64,000 nt of DNA from Mycobacterium celatum. Lineage in GTDB: Bacteria; Actinomycetota; Actinomycetes; Mycobacteriales; Mycobacteriaceae. The DNA lies in assembly GCF_002101595.1 (NCBI RefSeq), contig NZ_LQOM01000050.1, positions 1 through 64,000 on the forward strand, given 5' to 3'. Of the stretch, positions 18,501 through 26,102 are shown piece by piece. A program made the translations under genes and the position numbers. Under the pieces are notes generated by a model. It searched no databases and was not told where the DNA came from. It saw only the letters and a program-made list of their open reading frames with translations. The first letter of the stretch is position 1. Each line of letters begins with the position of its first letter.

Positions 18501-19361
18501 AAGCAGGACGACATCGTCGCGCATTTCTTCGTCTGCTCGACGCACGACTGGATCCTGTTCTTCACCACCCAGGGCCGGGTGTACCGCGCCAAGGCGTACG
18601 ACCTGCCCGAGGCGTCGCGGACCGCGCGCGGCCAGCATGTGGCCAACCTGCTGGCCTTCCAGCCCGAGGAGCGCATCGCGCAGGTCATCCAGATCCGCAG
18701 CTACGAAGACGCCCCGTATCTGGTGCTGGCCACCCGCAACGGCCTGGTCAAGAAGACCAAGCTGACCGACTTCGACTCCAACCGGTCGGGCGGGATCGTG
18801 GCGATCAACCTGCGCGACGGCGACGAGCTGGTCGGCGCGGTGTTGTGCTCGGCCGACGACGACCTGCTGCTCGTGTCGGCCAACGGCCAGTCCATCAGGT
18901 TCTCGGCGACCGACGAGGCGCTGCGGCCGATGGGTCGGGCCACGTCCGGTGTGCAGGGCATGCGGTTCAACGCCGATGACTACCTGCTGTCGCTGAATGT
19001 GGTCCGCGAGGGCACGTATTTGCTGGTCGCGACGTCGGGCGGGTACGCCAAGCGCACCGCGATCGAGGAGTACACCGCACAGGGCCGCGGCGGCAAAGGC
19101 ATCCTGACGATCCAGTACGACTCGCGCCGTGGCAGGCTGGTCGGGGCGTTGATTGTCGATGATGACAGCGAGGTGTACGCCATCACCTCCGGCGGCGGGG
19201 TGATCCGCACCGCGGCGCGGCAAGTCCGCAAGGCCGGACGGCAAACCAAGGGCGTTCGGTTGATGAACTTGGGCGAGGGCGACACACTGTTAGCCATCGC
19301 ACGTAATGCCGAAGAAGCCGCCGTAGCCGACGGCGAGCCGGGCACCGAACCCGGCGCATGA
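15591..19361 (+). CDS. gyrA: DNA gyrase subunit A precursor with in-frame intein
   Basis: 1256 codons; after removal of the 420-residue intein the mature subunit is 836 residues, the normal length. It cuts and rejoins DNA through Tyr130 in AAMRY, which is directly followed by the intein. The quinolone-resistance region reads HPHGDASIYD with Ala91, Ser92 and Asp95, the wild-type susceptible pattern. The extein resumes at TEARLTPLAMEML. The C-terminal beta-pinwheel carries a GyrA box, QKRGGKGVQG, and ends in a short acidic tail. Function depends on protein splicing, because the interruption separates the catalytic tyrosine from the rest of the breakage-reunion domain. Confidence 0.98.
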   Translation: MTDTTLPPGGDAAERVEPVDIQHEMQRSYIDYAMSVIVGRALPEVRDGLKPVHRRVLYAMFDSGFRPDRSHAKSARSVAETMGNYHPHGDASIYDTLVRMAQPWSLRYPLVDGQGNFGSPGNDPPAAMRYCLSRDALVRLPFGQAVRIGNVVSGARSNSDNAVELKVLDRHGDPVLADRLFHSGEHQTYTVRTAEGYEVTGTANHPLLCLVDVAGVPTLLWKLIEEIRPDDHVVLQRTPPVEFGPADWHDVMEALLLGAFISEGFISEKRAGFNNLDRSYIDMVVAAYDAVVGGQRYVSTRTIRSGSTLYELDIHNLTALKKSRLGGLCGQRSAEKLVLEWLWQEPAAVKRAFLQALFEGDGSCSVLPRNTIQVSYSTRSERLAKDVQQMLLEFGVISRRYQHTVGEYKVVITNRAQAELFASQVGFGGAKQQKLLGILEAFPPCAGRDNDHVPGLARFIRKHCGSRWVDKDWLNRHNIDRIQRWRTRGSEILSHIADPDVRAIATELTDGRFYYATVTAVTDAGVQPVYSLRVDTDDHAFISNGFVSHNTEARLTPLAMEMLREIDEETVDFTPNYDGRVQEPTVLPSRFPNLLANGSGGIAVGMATNIPPHNLRELAEAVFWCLENFDADEEATLKAVTKKVKGPDFPTSGLIVGSQGIADAYNTGRGSIRMRGVAEIEEDSRGRTSLVITELPYQVNHDNFITSIAEQVRDGKLAGIANIEDQSSDRVGLRIVIELKRDAVAKVVLNNLYKHTQLQTSFGANMLAIVDGVPRTLRLDQLIRHYVDHQLDVIVRRTRYRLRKANERAHILRGLVKALDALDEVIALIRASETVDIARQGLIELLDIDDIQAQAILDMQLRRLAALERQRIVDDLAKIEAEIADLEDILAKPERQRAIVRDELKEIVDKHGDDRRTRIVAADGDVSDEDLIAREDVVVTITETGYAKRTKTDLYRSQKRGGKGVQGAGLKQDDIVAHFFVCSTHDWILFFTTQGRVYRAKAYDLPEASRTARGQHVANLLAFQPEERIAQVIQIRSYEDAPYLVLATRNGLVKKTKLTDFDSNRSGGIVAINLRDGDELVGAVLCSADDDLLLVSANGQSIRFSATDEALRPMGRATSGVQGMRFNADDYLLSLNVVREGTYLLVATSGGYAKRTAIEEYTAQGRGGKGILTIQYDSRRGRLVGALIVDDDSEVYAITSGGGVIRTAARQVRKAGRQTKGVRLMNLGEGDTLLAIARNAEEAAVADGEPGTEPGA
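15981..17240 (+). mobile_element. GyrA intein with LAGLIDADG homing endonuclease
   Basis: In-frame 420-residue insertion (precursor residues 131-550). It begins with the splicing nucleophile Cys (CLSRDAL) and ends with FVSHN before Thr, the expected His-Asn terminus and +1 nucleophile. The splicing block B is GTANHPLL, and block F/G is RFYYATVTAV through DDHAFISNGFVSHN. Between them lie two dodecapeptide motifs, LLGAFISEG (about intein residue 125) and ALFEGDGS (about 225), each with the acidic residue needed for DNA cleavage (Glu and Asp). The endonuclease therefore looks complete, unlike the 198-residue M. xenopi mini-intein. The site is the same as in M. leprae GyrA. Confidence 0.96.
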
Positions 19362-19410
19362 GCTAACGCCGGCCGCCGCCGCGGCCGGATGCAGAGGTAA
19401 GGAGCCCGCG

Positions 19411-20301
19411 GTGACGTCACCGAACGAGCCGGGATACCCCGGACTGGGCGACAGCCCCAACGGGAACGGCACGGTCGATGGCGGGGGCGTGCACCGATCC
19501 GAAACCCGCCCCACCCCGCGGCAAGGCTCCGATGCGAGCTCGGACACGGGCGGGGCTCCGCCGTGGCAGCGAGGCGGCACCCGGCCGTCGGCGCCGCAGC
19601 AGCGCCCGCAGTTGGAGACCCCGGGCCAGCACGAACGGCGGCCGTCGGGTCACTCCCCCGGTGTCGAGGCGCGACTGACCCGGTTCATCTCGGGCACTGC
19701 AGCGCCCGGCGCCAGCGCGATGCCGCAGGGCAGTCACCCGAAGACCCACGAGTCCGACGGCCCGCCCGCCCGCGGCGAGACTCGGCACAGCGAGGCCTAC
19801 GCCAGCGAGCTGCCCGACCTGTCCGGCGGTGCGCCGCGGCCCGCACAGCGCAAACCTATTCCCGACCGTGGACCGGAGACGTCGTCGACATCGGCCGCGG
19901 GCCGCCCGACGAGCCGCATCCACGTTTCCGGCCGGGCTCGCGGCCCGGTGCGGGCCAGCATGCAGATCCGGCGGATCGACCCGTGGAGCACGCTGAAGGT
20001 GTCGCTGGTGTTGTCGGTCGCGCTGTTCTTCGTCTGGATGATCGCCGTCGCGTTCCTGTACCTGGTGCTCGGCGGCATGGGCGTGTGGAGCAAGCTCAAC
20101 AGCAACGTCGGCGATCTGCTGAACAACACCAGCGGCAGTACCGAGCTGGTCTCCAGCGGCACGATTTTCGGCGGCGCGGTGTTGATCGGGCTGTTGAACA
20201 TCGTGCTGCTCACCGCGATGGCCACGATCGGCGTGTTCGTCTACAACCTGACCACCGACCTGATCGGCGGCATCGAAGTGACACTGGCAGATCGGGATTA
20301 G
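19411..20301 (+). CDS. DUF3566 membrane protein (Rv0007-like)
   Basis: 296 residues from GTG 19411 with AAGGAG upstream. The first 175 residues are low-complexity, rich in Pro, Gly, Ser and charged residues. The C-terminal DUF3566 domain has two membrane helices (about 193-220 and 245-285) separated by a short segment with WSKLNSNVGDL. Conserved downstream of gyrA in mycobacteria; in other actinobacteria this family is linked to cell shape and division, but no biochemical role is established. The N-terminus is far less conserved than the membrane part. Confidence 0.85.
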   Translation: MTSPNEPGYPGLGDSPNGNGTVDGGGVHRSETRPTPRQGSDASSDTGGAPPWQRGGTRPSAPQQRPQLETPGQHERRPSGHSPGVEARLTRFISGTAAPGASAMPQGSHPKTHESDGPPARGETRHSEAYASELPDLSGGAPRPAQRKPIPDRGPETSSTSAAGRPTSRIHVSGRARGPVRASMQIRRIDPWSTLKVSLVLSVALFFVWMIAVAFLYLVLGGMGVWSKLNSNVGDLLNNTSGSTELVSSGTIFGGAVLIGLLNIVLLTAMATIGVFVYNLTTDLIGGIEVTLADRD

Positions 20302-20350
20302 TGCCGGGGCGGTCGAGTGCGGTAATCTCGTCGCTCGGTCGTCCGCGTGC

Positions 20351-20424
20351 GGGCCTATAGCTCAGGCGGTTAGAGCGCTTCGCTGATAACGAAGAGGTCG
20401 GAGGTTCGAGTCCTCCTAGGCCCA
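20351..20424 (+). tRNA. ileT: tRNA-Ile (GAT)
   Basis: 74-base cloverleaf: acceptor arms GGGCCTA/TAGGCCC, anticodon stem CTTCG/CGAAG with loop CTGATAA (anticodon GAT at 20385-20387), and T-arm GGAGGTTCGAGTCCTCC. CCA is not encoded. Position after the gyrA-DUF3566 pair is conserved in mycobacteria. Confidence 0.97.
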
Positions 20425-20563
20425 CAACCATGTGTTCGCCCAGACGCTCCGTGAGATTGCTGTTGCCGCTGGCCGCGCTCGCCGTGGCGGCGGCGGTGGT
20501 CCGGTCGCGGCGGAGTGTCGAGGTCTGGCATGTGGCCGCTGACCAAACCGCGGACCGCGGCGA

Positions 20564-20636
20564 GGGGCCTTAGCTCAGTTGGTAGAGCGCTGCCTTTGCA
20601 AGGCAGAAGTCAGGGGTTCGAATCCCCTAGGCTCCA
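20564..20636 (+). tRNA. alaT: tRNA-Ala (TGC)
   Basis: 73-base cloverleaf: acceptor arms GGGGCCT/AGGCTCC (one G-T pair), anticodon stem CTGCC/GGCAG with loop TTTGCAA (anticodon TGC at 20597-20599), T-arm GGGGTTCGAATCCCC. No encoded CCA. Confidence 0.97.
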
Positions 20637-20642
20637 CGGTCT

Positions 20643-21062
20643 TTACGGGCGCGGCTGTACATCCACGCTCGGCGGCCGAGGCGACGGCTCCGGGCGCGAC
20701 TTGCGGCGGATCATCGAGAATGCCGCCGCACCGCCGGCCAAGGCGGCCACCGCGATCCCGGCAATCACCCACGGACGCTTGCTGCGGCGCTGGGCCCGGC
20801 GGGCCTGCTGCAGCGCTTCCGGCAGCCCGGCAACCACCTCCTGCGCCGCGGCCAACTCCGCAGCGATGGTCTCTTGCGCACTCTGCAGATCCCGCGCGAG
20901 CCGGCCCTCCTGATAGCGGCGACGCAGGCTCGACGCCCCCGCCTGCGCGGAGTGCACGCCCAGGCCGACGAGGCCGCGCGTGACGTCCACCGGTCCCGCC
21001 GCCGTGTAGGCCAGCCCTCGGGTCAGTCGCTGCCGCGGGGTCAACTTCGTCGTCGCGCTCAT
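20643..21062 (-). CDS. cwsA: Cell-wall synthesis protein CwsA
   Basis: 139 residues from ATG 21062 (AAAGGCGG upstream). The N-terminal region has LTRGLAYTAAGPVDVTRGL, followed by a charged coiled-coil stretch (about 55-100), a single membrane helix (about 105-125, WVIAGIAVAALAGGAAAF) and a Pro-rich end PEPSPRPPSV. In M. tuberculosis CwsA binds CrgA and Wag31 and supports polar growth and division; crgA is encoded 1.2 kb away. Confidence 0.92.
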   Translation of the reverse strand: MSATTKLTPRQRLTRGLAYTAAGPVDVTRGLVGLGVHSAQAGASSLRRRYQEGRLARDLQSAQETIAAELAAAQEVVAGLPEALQQARRAQRRSKRPWVIAGIAVAALAGGAAAFSMIRRKSRPEPSPRPPSVDVQPRP

Positions 21063-21171
21063 CTGCCGCCTTTCTGCCGCGAGTGGGTAAAGCTCCACCC
21101 TGCCATCATTGGCACGTCTGCGGGCCCGATGCACGGCTACCGGCACCGGCAGGTGAGTGGCCGCAGTGGTG

Positions 21172-21720
21172 ATGGCAGACTGTGATGCCGTGACTACCAG
21201 CCCAATTCAGACCGCCACTGCCACGCTGCACACCAACCGCGGCGACATCAAGATCGCACTGTTCGGCAACCACGCTCCCAAGACCGTCGCCAACTTCGTG
21301 GGTCTGGCGCAGGGCACCAAGGATTATTCGACAGAGAACGCCTCCGGCGGCACCTCCGGCCCGTTTTACGACGGCGCCGTCTTCCACCGCGTGATCAGCG
21401 GCTTCATGATCCAGGGCGGCGACCCAACGGGCACCGGCCGCGGCGGCCCGGGCTACAAGTTCGCCGACGAGTTCCACCCGGAGTTGCAGTTCGACAAGCC
21501 CTACTTGCTGGCAATGGCCAATGCGGGGCCGGGCACCAATGGCTCGCAGTTCTTCATCACGGTCGGCAAAACGCCCCACCTGAACCGGCGGCACACCATC
21601 TTTGGCGAGGTCGTCGACCCAGAGTCGCAGAAGGTCGTCGACGCGATCGCCGCTACTCCCACCGACCACAGCGACCGGCCCACCGAACCGGTTGTGATCG
21701 AATCGATCACGATCTCCTGA
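21172..21720 (+). CDS. ppiA: Peptidyl-prolyl cis-trans isomerase A (cyclophilin)
   Basis: 182 residues. Cytosolic cyclophilin catalysing Xaa-Pro isomerisation. Hallmark residues are in place: FHRVISGFMIQGGDPTGTG (catalytic Arg), MANAGPGTNGSQFFIT and LNRRHTIFGEVV. The start MADCDAV matches the M. tuberculosis N-terminus; a GTG 15 bases earlier is possible but less conserved. Confidence 0.97.
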   Translation: MADCDAVTTSPIQTATATLHTNRGDIKIALFGNHAPKTVANFVGLAQGTKDYSTENASGGTSGPFYDGAVFHRVISGFMIQGGDPTGTGRGGPGYKFADEFHPELQFDKPYLLAMANAGPGTNGSQFFITVGKTPHLNRRHTIFGEVVDPESQKVVDAIAATPTDHSDRPTEPVVIESITIS

Positions 21721-21729
21721 ACCGCGCTT

Positions 21730-22146
21730 TCAGGAGCCTGCGTACCCAGCGGCGGTCAGCGCGTCGAGCACCTCCAGAGGGTTGGTGCCCAGGTCCCAGC
21801 GGGACAAGAGCAGCAGCCGGTCGTCGACGGTTTCGATTTCCAGCAGACGAGTCTTGCGTCCAATCCGCCGGAACTCGGTGATCCGGACGATCTTGATCTC
21901 GGGCCGTCGCAAAAGCTGCGTTCGCAACCACCCGCGAATCAGCAGTCCCTCAGGGGTGATTGCCAGCTTGGGCCGCGCGCGCCACGAAACGCTTGCAAAC
22001 AAGATCAAACCCACCGCGGCAATACCTGTGAGTACCCTGCCAGGCGCGTCTGTGACCAGAGTCACACAGGCGATAGCCATCACGATACCGACAACGCCAC
22101 AACCTGCGATTCCGGTCGTGGAGGGTGCCCACTCGGTTTGCTGCAC
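21730..22146 (-). CDS. PH-domain membrane protein (Rv0010c-like)
   Basis: 138 residues from GTG 22146, matching the conserved N-terminus VQQTEWAP. Two hydrophobic helices (about 15-55) are followed by a bacterial PH-like domain (DUF2581/PH6 type) with WRARPKLAITPEGLLIRGW and a C-terminal LTAAGYAGS. Conserved beside ppiA and crgA in mycobacteria; no function known. The ribosome-binding site is weak. Converges on ppiA with a 9-base gap. Confidence 0.82.
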   Translation of the reverse strand: MQQTEWAPSTTGIAGCGVVGIVMAIACVTLVTDAPGRVLTGIAAVGLILFASVSWRARPKLAITPEGLLIRGWLRTQLLRRPEIKIVRITEFRRIGRKTRLLEIETVDDRLLLLSRWDLGTNPLEVLDALTAAGYAGS

Positions 22147-22301
22147 GGGCTGGCTAGACCGTCCTACCTTTGGCGATGCAGTTATCCACAAGCGCTATCA
22201 ACAATGGGGATGAATCACACGCGTGTGATTGAGTAAGCGACGCGTTGCCAGCCCAGTAACGATACCCACCCCAAATGAATTCATTACGGCACAGGCGACT
22301 G

Positions 22302-22583
22302 CTACCGCCACCGCATGGTGAGCAACAATCCGGTGATCATGAAAGCAAACGCCACCGCGTAGTTCCACGGCCCCAGCTCCGCCATCCAGTCCAGCACGGA
22401 CGGCGCATTGGGCCCCGTGGCGGCCAACTGGAACACCATCAGCCAGATCAGTCCGATCAGCATCAACCCGACGAACAATGCGACGTACCAGACGCTGGAC
22501 GGCCCGGCCTTGACCTTGACCGGCGTCCGGCTCACCGGACTGGCAGCGAAGTCGCTTTTCTTGCGGACCTTGGACTTGGGCAT
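22302..22583 (-). CDS. crgA: Cell division protein CrgA
   Basis: 93 residues, MPKSKVRKKSDF, with two membrane helices (about 31-53 and 73-90) joined by the loop containing PNAPSVLDWM and ending TMRWR. CrgA recruits FtsI, FtsQ and CwsA to the septum and restrains premature ring assembly. It is divergently transcribed from the DUF881 gene, as in M. tuberculosis. Confidence 0.96.
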   Translation of the reverse strand: MPKSKVRKKSDFAASPVSRTPVKVKAGPSSVWYVALFVGLMLIGLIWLMVFQLAATGPNAPSVLDWMAELGPWNYAVAFAFMITGLLLTMRWR

Positions 22584-22680
22584 CGGTACCTCAGGACAGT
22601 CGAGCGGATGCAACGATGAAAGCTGCAAGCATTGTTCGGCTACGAGACTAACCCACCCGAACACCGGCGAACGGGGGCCG

Positions 22681-23445
22681 ATGGCTAAACCGACGACGCG
22701 TCTCGCCACCAGCGGCCGCGCGCTGTGGCGCGCAGGTGTTCCGCTGGTGTGTCTGCTGGCCGGATTGCTGCTCGGCGCGACGCACGGGGTGTCCGGGGGC
22801 GGTGAGATTCGGCGCAGCGACGCACCACGGCTGGTCGACCTGGTCCGCGAGGCGCAGTCGAACGTCGACGGGCTGTCCAGCGAGCGGGATCGGCTGGCCG
22901 CGGCGATCGACTCCACCCACGGCCGGTCGGCGGATGCCGCGCTGGCGGCGATGCAGCGGCGGTCCGCCGAGTTGGCCGGCGACGCGGGCCTGGACCCGGT
23001 GCACGGGCCCGGCCTGGTGGTCACGCTCAGCGACGCGCAGCGCGACGCCAACGGCCGCTTCCCCCGCGACGCTTCCCCCGACGATCTCGTCGTGCATCAG
23101 CAGGACATCCAGGCCGTCCTCAACGCGTTATGGAGCGCGGGCGCGGAGGCGATCCAGATGCAAGACCAGCGCATCATCGCGACCTCGGCGCCGCGCTGCG
23201 TCGGAAACACGTTGCTGCTCAACGGACGTACCTACAGTCCGCCCTACACCATCACCGCCGTCGGCGATCCCGGCGCCATGCAGGCCGCGTTGGCCGCCGC
23301 TCCCCTGGTGACCCTCTACAAGCAGTATGTGGTGCGGTTCGGACTCGGCTACACCGAACAGGTCACGCCCGACGTGCGCATCGCCGGGCACACCGAGCCG
23401 GTGCGGATGCACTTCGCCCAGCCGGCCGGCCCGGTCAGCTACTGA
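22681..23445 (+). CDS. DUF881 membrane protein (Rv0012-like)
   Basis: 254 residues from ATG 22681 (GGGGG upstream); the M. tuberculosis protein seems to begin some 15 residues earlier. One membrane anchor (about 18-38, VPLVCLLAGLLLGATHGVSG), a short coiled coil (about 55-100) and the DUF881 domain with GPGLVVTLSDAQRDANGRFP and NALWSAGAEAIQMQDQRI. It is a conserved neighbour of crgA, probably periplasmic and division-related by context, but without a known activity. Confidence 0.85.
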   Translation: MAKPTTRLATSGRALWRAGVPLVCLLAGLLLGATHGVSGGGEIRRSDAPRLVDLVREAQSNVDGLSSERDRLAAAIDSTHGRSADAALAAMQRRSAELAGDAGLDPVHGPGLVVTLSDAQRDANGRFPRDASPDDLVVHQQDIQAVLNALWSAGAEAIQMQDQRIIATSAPRCVGNTLLLNGRTYSPPYTITAVGDPGAMQAALAAAPLVTLYKQYVVRFGLGYTEQVTPDVRIAGHTEPVRMHFAQPAGPVSY

Positions 23446-23452
23446 CGCAGCC

Positions 23453-23558
23453 GGTGTTGCGCGGCGACCCGCTGCGCCCGGCTACGCCGCGCTTGCGATC
23501 GCCGTAGGTGTTGCGCGGCGACCCGCTGCGCCCGGCTACGCCGCGCTTGCGATCGCCG
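23453..23558. repeat. 54-base tandem direct repeat, two copies
   Basis: A 54-base unit beginning GGTGTTGCGCGGCGACCCGC and ending GCGATCGCCGTA at 23453-23506 is repeated immediately at 23507-23558 with no mismatch for 52 bases. It fills nearly all the space between the DUF881 gene and pabA. The unit contains a self-complementary core (GCGCGGCG...CGCCGCGC), so each copy can fold. It resembles short dispersed repeats of mycobacterial intergenic regions. Translation of this segment is not supported. Confidence 0.9.
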
Positions 23559-23572
23559 CGTAGCCTGTTGCG

Positions 23573-24244
23573 ATGCGGATCCTGGTCGTCGACAACTACG
23601 ACAGCTTCGTCTTCAACCTGGTGCAGTACCTCGGGCAGCTCGGCGTCGAGGCGCAGGTGTGCCGAAACGACGACGCCCGGCTGTCCGACCACGCCGCGGT
23701 AGCCGCCGAGTTCGACGGCGTGCTGCTCAGCCCGGGACCGGGCACGCCCGAGCGCGCCGGCGCCTCGATCGGCCTCGTGCATGCCTGCGCGGCGGGGCGC
23801 ACCCCGCTGCTGGGCGTGTGTCTGGGGCATCAGGCCATCGGCGTGGCGTTCGGCGGCACCGTGGACCGCGCCCCCGAGTTGCTGCACGGCAAGACCAGCA
23901 GCGTCTTCCACACGAATGTCGGTGTGCTGCAAGGGCTTCCGGATCCATTCACGGCAACCCGCTATCATTCGCTGACGATTCTGCCGGAGACCCTGCCGGC
24001 TGAGCTCGAGGTGACCGCGCGTACTCGAAGCGGCGTGATCATGGGGGTACGGCACACCGAGCTGCCGATCCACGGCGTGCAGTTCCACCCAGAGTCGATC
24101 CTCACCGAGGGCGGTCATCGGATGCTGGCCAATTGGCTGGCCTACTGCGGACACCCCCGGGACGACGCGCTGGTGCGCCGGCTGGAGAACGAGGTCATGA
24201 AAAGCACTGCCGCGCTGCCGGCTACTGACCGAACTTCAGCGTGA
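23573..24244 (+). CDS. pabA: Glutamine amidotransferase subunit PabA/TrpG
   Basis: 223 residues. Class I glutamine amidotransferase that delivers ammonia for aminodeoxychorismate or anthranilate synthesis. The nucleophile elbow GVCLGHQA (Cys near residue 83) and the partner His-Glu in GVQFHPESILTEGG are intact, and the entry motif is VVDNYDSFVFNL. Being unlinked to a synthase gene, it may serve both PABA and tryptophan pathways, so the name is interchangeable. Its 3' end overlaps that of convergent pknB by 23 bases. Confidence 0.93.
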   Translation: MRILVVDNYDSFVFNLVQYLGQLGVEAQVCRNDDARLSDHAAVAAEFDGVLLSPGPGTPERAGASIGLVHACAAGRTPLLGVCLGHQAIGVAFGGTVDRAPELLHGKTSSVFHTNVGVLQGLPDPFTATRYHSLTILPETLPAELEVTARTRSGVIMGVRHTELPIHGVQFHPESILTEGGHRMLANWLAYCGHPRDDALVRRLENEVMKSTAALPATDRTSA

Positions 24245-26102
24245 TCGGGCCGTCCTTGTTCACGCCTTGTCCCGCCGCCGGGCTCTGGTAGACGATCCGG
24301 TTGTGCTTGTCGCCGCCGGCGTCGACGTCGGCGCCTTTGACCAGCACCCCGGTCCAGCCTAGCGCCCGTAGTTGCGGTTCGGCGTCCGTCCAGAACATGC
24401 CGGACAGGTCGGGCATCGTGAACTGGTTGCCCTTGGACACTTGCAGCTCGATCACCGAGTCCACCGGCACCGTAGCGTCGGCGGGCGGATTGGTGCCGAC
24501 CACCTCGCCGGCCGGGCGGGAGCTGTCCACGGCGGCCTCGGTGAACTTGGTGAAGCCGTACACCGTCAAGTTCTTTTGCGCGAGCTCGACGGTCTGCCCG
24601 GCGACGGCGGGCACCTGCTTGGTCGCCGGACCCGACCCGACGATGACGGTGATTTCGTTGGTGATCGCCGAGGTCTGGTTGGCTGGCGGGTTGGTTCCGA
24701 TGACCCGGTCCTTCATGTCCGGCGTCGACGGCGAATTGACTTGCTTGAACCGCCCGAATCCGGCGGCCTTCAACTTCTTGACCGCCGACGCGTAGCTCAG
24801 CGACGAGACGTCGGGCACCTCACGCTGCTCGGGTCCGGTGGACACGTTGATGGTGATCTCGTCGCCGGCACCCACCGAGGAGTTGGCGCCGGGATCGGTG
24901 CCGATGACATGGTCGGGCGGGACGGTCGAATCGGGCTTTTGCTGTGTGCGGGTCTTGAAGCCGCGGTTCTGCAGCGTCGCAATCGCGTCGGCGGATGCCT
25001 GACCCCGCACGTCGGGCACCTGCACATTGCGCATGTTGCCGCCGAACGTGTTGATCACGATCGTCACGATCACGGTCAGCACGGCCAGCACCGCCACCGC
25101 GATCAGCCAGCGGCCAACCGAACCCGCATTGCGGTCCTTGGCGAAGTCGAGTTGCTGACGCGGCAGCGGGTCCGTTTGCGGCCCCACCGGGCCAGAGGGA
25201 TGCGACGCCATCATCGACGTGCGCTCGGCATCGGTGAGCACCTTAGGCGCTTCGGGCTGCTCCCCGTTGTGCACGCGAATCAGGTCGGCGCGCATCTCCG
25301 CGGCGGTCTGGTAGCGGTTGTCCGGGTTCTTCGCGAGTGCCTTGAGCACCACGGCGTCGAGCTCCGGTGGGATGCCCTCGTGCCGCTGCGACGGCGGGAT
25401 GGGGTCTTCGCGGACGTGCTGATAGGCCACCGCGACCGGTGAGTCACCAACGAAAGGTGGCTCTCCGCAAAGTATTTCGTATAGCACACAACCCAGCGAG
25501 TAGACATCGGAGCGGGCGTCTACCGGCTCACCGCGGGCTTGCTCGGGCGAGAGGTATTGGGCCGTCCCGATCACCGCCGCGGTCTGGGTGACGCGGTTGC
25601 CGCCGCTGTCGGCAATTGCCCGGGCGATGCCGAAGTCCATCACCTTGACCGCGTTGTTGTTGCTGATCATGATGTTGGCCGGCTTGACGTCGCGGTGGAT
25701 GATGCCGTGCTGGTGAGAGAAGTTCAGCGCCTGGCAGGCGTCGGCGATGACCTCGATGGCCTTTTTCGGCGGCATCGGGCCGTCGGTGTGCACGATGTCG
25801 CGCAGCGTGACCCCGTTGACGTACTCCATCACGATGTAGGGCAGCGGCCCGGCGTCCGTCTGCGCCTCGCCGGTGTCGTACACCGCGACGATCGCCGGGT
25901 GGTTCAGCGCCGCGGCGTTTTGCGCCTCACGCCGGAATCGCAAATAGAAGCTCGGGTCGCGGGCCAGGTCCGCGCGCAACACCTTAACCGCGACGTCGCG
26001 GTGCAACCGGACGTCGCGGGCGAGGTGAACCTCGGACATGCCGCCGAAGCCGAGGATTTCCCCCAGCTCGTAGCGGTCGGACAGGTGTTGCGGGGTGGTC
26101 AT
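24222..26102 (-). CDS. pknB: Receptor Ser/Thr kinase PknB with four PASTA domains
   Basis: 626 residues, the standard length. Kinase domain at 1-280: glycine loop GFGGMSEV, catalytic HRDVKPANIM, DFGIARA, and activation-loop threonines in VTQTAAVIGTAQY. One membrane helix (about 332-352) precedes four extracellular PASTA repeats (about 355-420, 421-490, 491-556, 557-626), which sense muropeptides and lipid II. Known targets include CwlM, FhaA, FhaB and Wag31. It is dephosphorylated by PstP from the same operon. Start ATG overlaps the pknA stop (TAATG). Confidence 0.98.
   Translation of the reverse strand: MTTPQHLSDRYELGEILGFGGMSEVHLARDVRLHRDVAVKVLRADLARDPSFYLRFRREAQNAAALNHPAIVAVYDTGEAQTDAGPLPYIVMEYVNGVTLRDIVHTDGPMPPKKAIEVIADACQALNFSHQHGIIHRDVKPANIMISNNNAVKVMDFGIARAIADSGGNRVTQTAAVIGTAQYLSPEQARGEPVDARSDVYSLGCVLYEILCGEPPFVGDSPVAVAYQHVREDPIPPSQRHEGIPPELDAVVLKALAKNPDNRYQTAAEMRADLIRVHNGEQPEAPKVLTDAERTSMMASHPSGPVGPQTDPLPRQQLDFAKDRNAGSVGRWLIAVAVLAVLTVIVTIVINTFGGNMRNVQVPDVRGQASADAIATLQNRGFKTRTQQKPDSTVPPDHVIGTDPGANSSVGAGDEITINVSTGPEQREVPDVSSLSYASAVKKLKAAGFGRFKQVNSPSTPDMKDRVIGTNPPANQTSAITNEITVIVGSGPATKQVPAVAGQTVELAQKNLTVYGFTKFTEAAVDSSRPAGEVVGTNPPADATVPVDSVIELQVSKGNQFTMPDLSGMFWTDAEPQLRALGWTGVLVKGADVDAGGDKHNRIVYQSPAAGQGVNKDGPITLKFGQ

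Noticed and set aside
17433..19244. 603-codon minus-strand open frame opposite gyrA
   Set aside because: Antisense shadow of a well-conserved gene, with repetitive VDDVV-type composition and no family features.
22182..22190. Perfect TTATCCACA DnaA box near the DUF/PH gene start
   Set aside because: A single 9-mer match in 64 kb is close to chance expectation, and no further boxes cluster around it.
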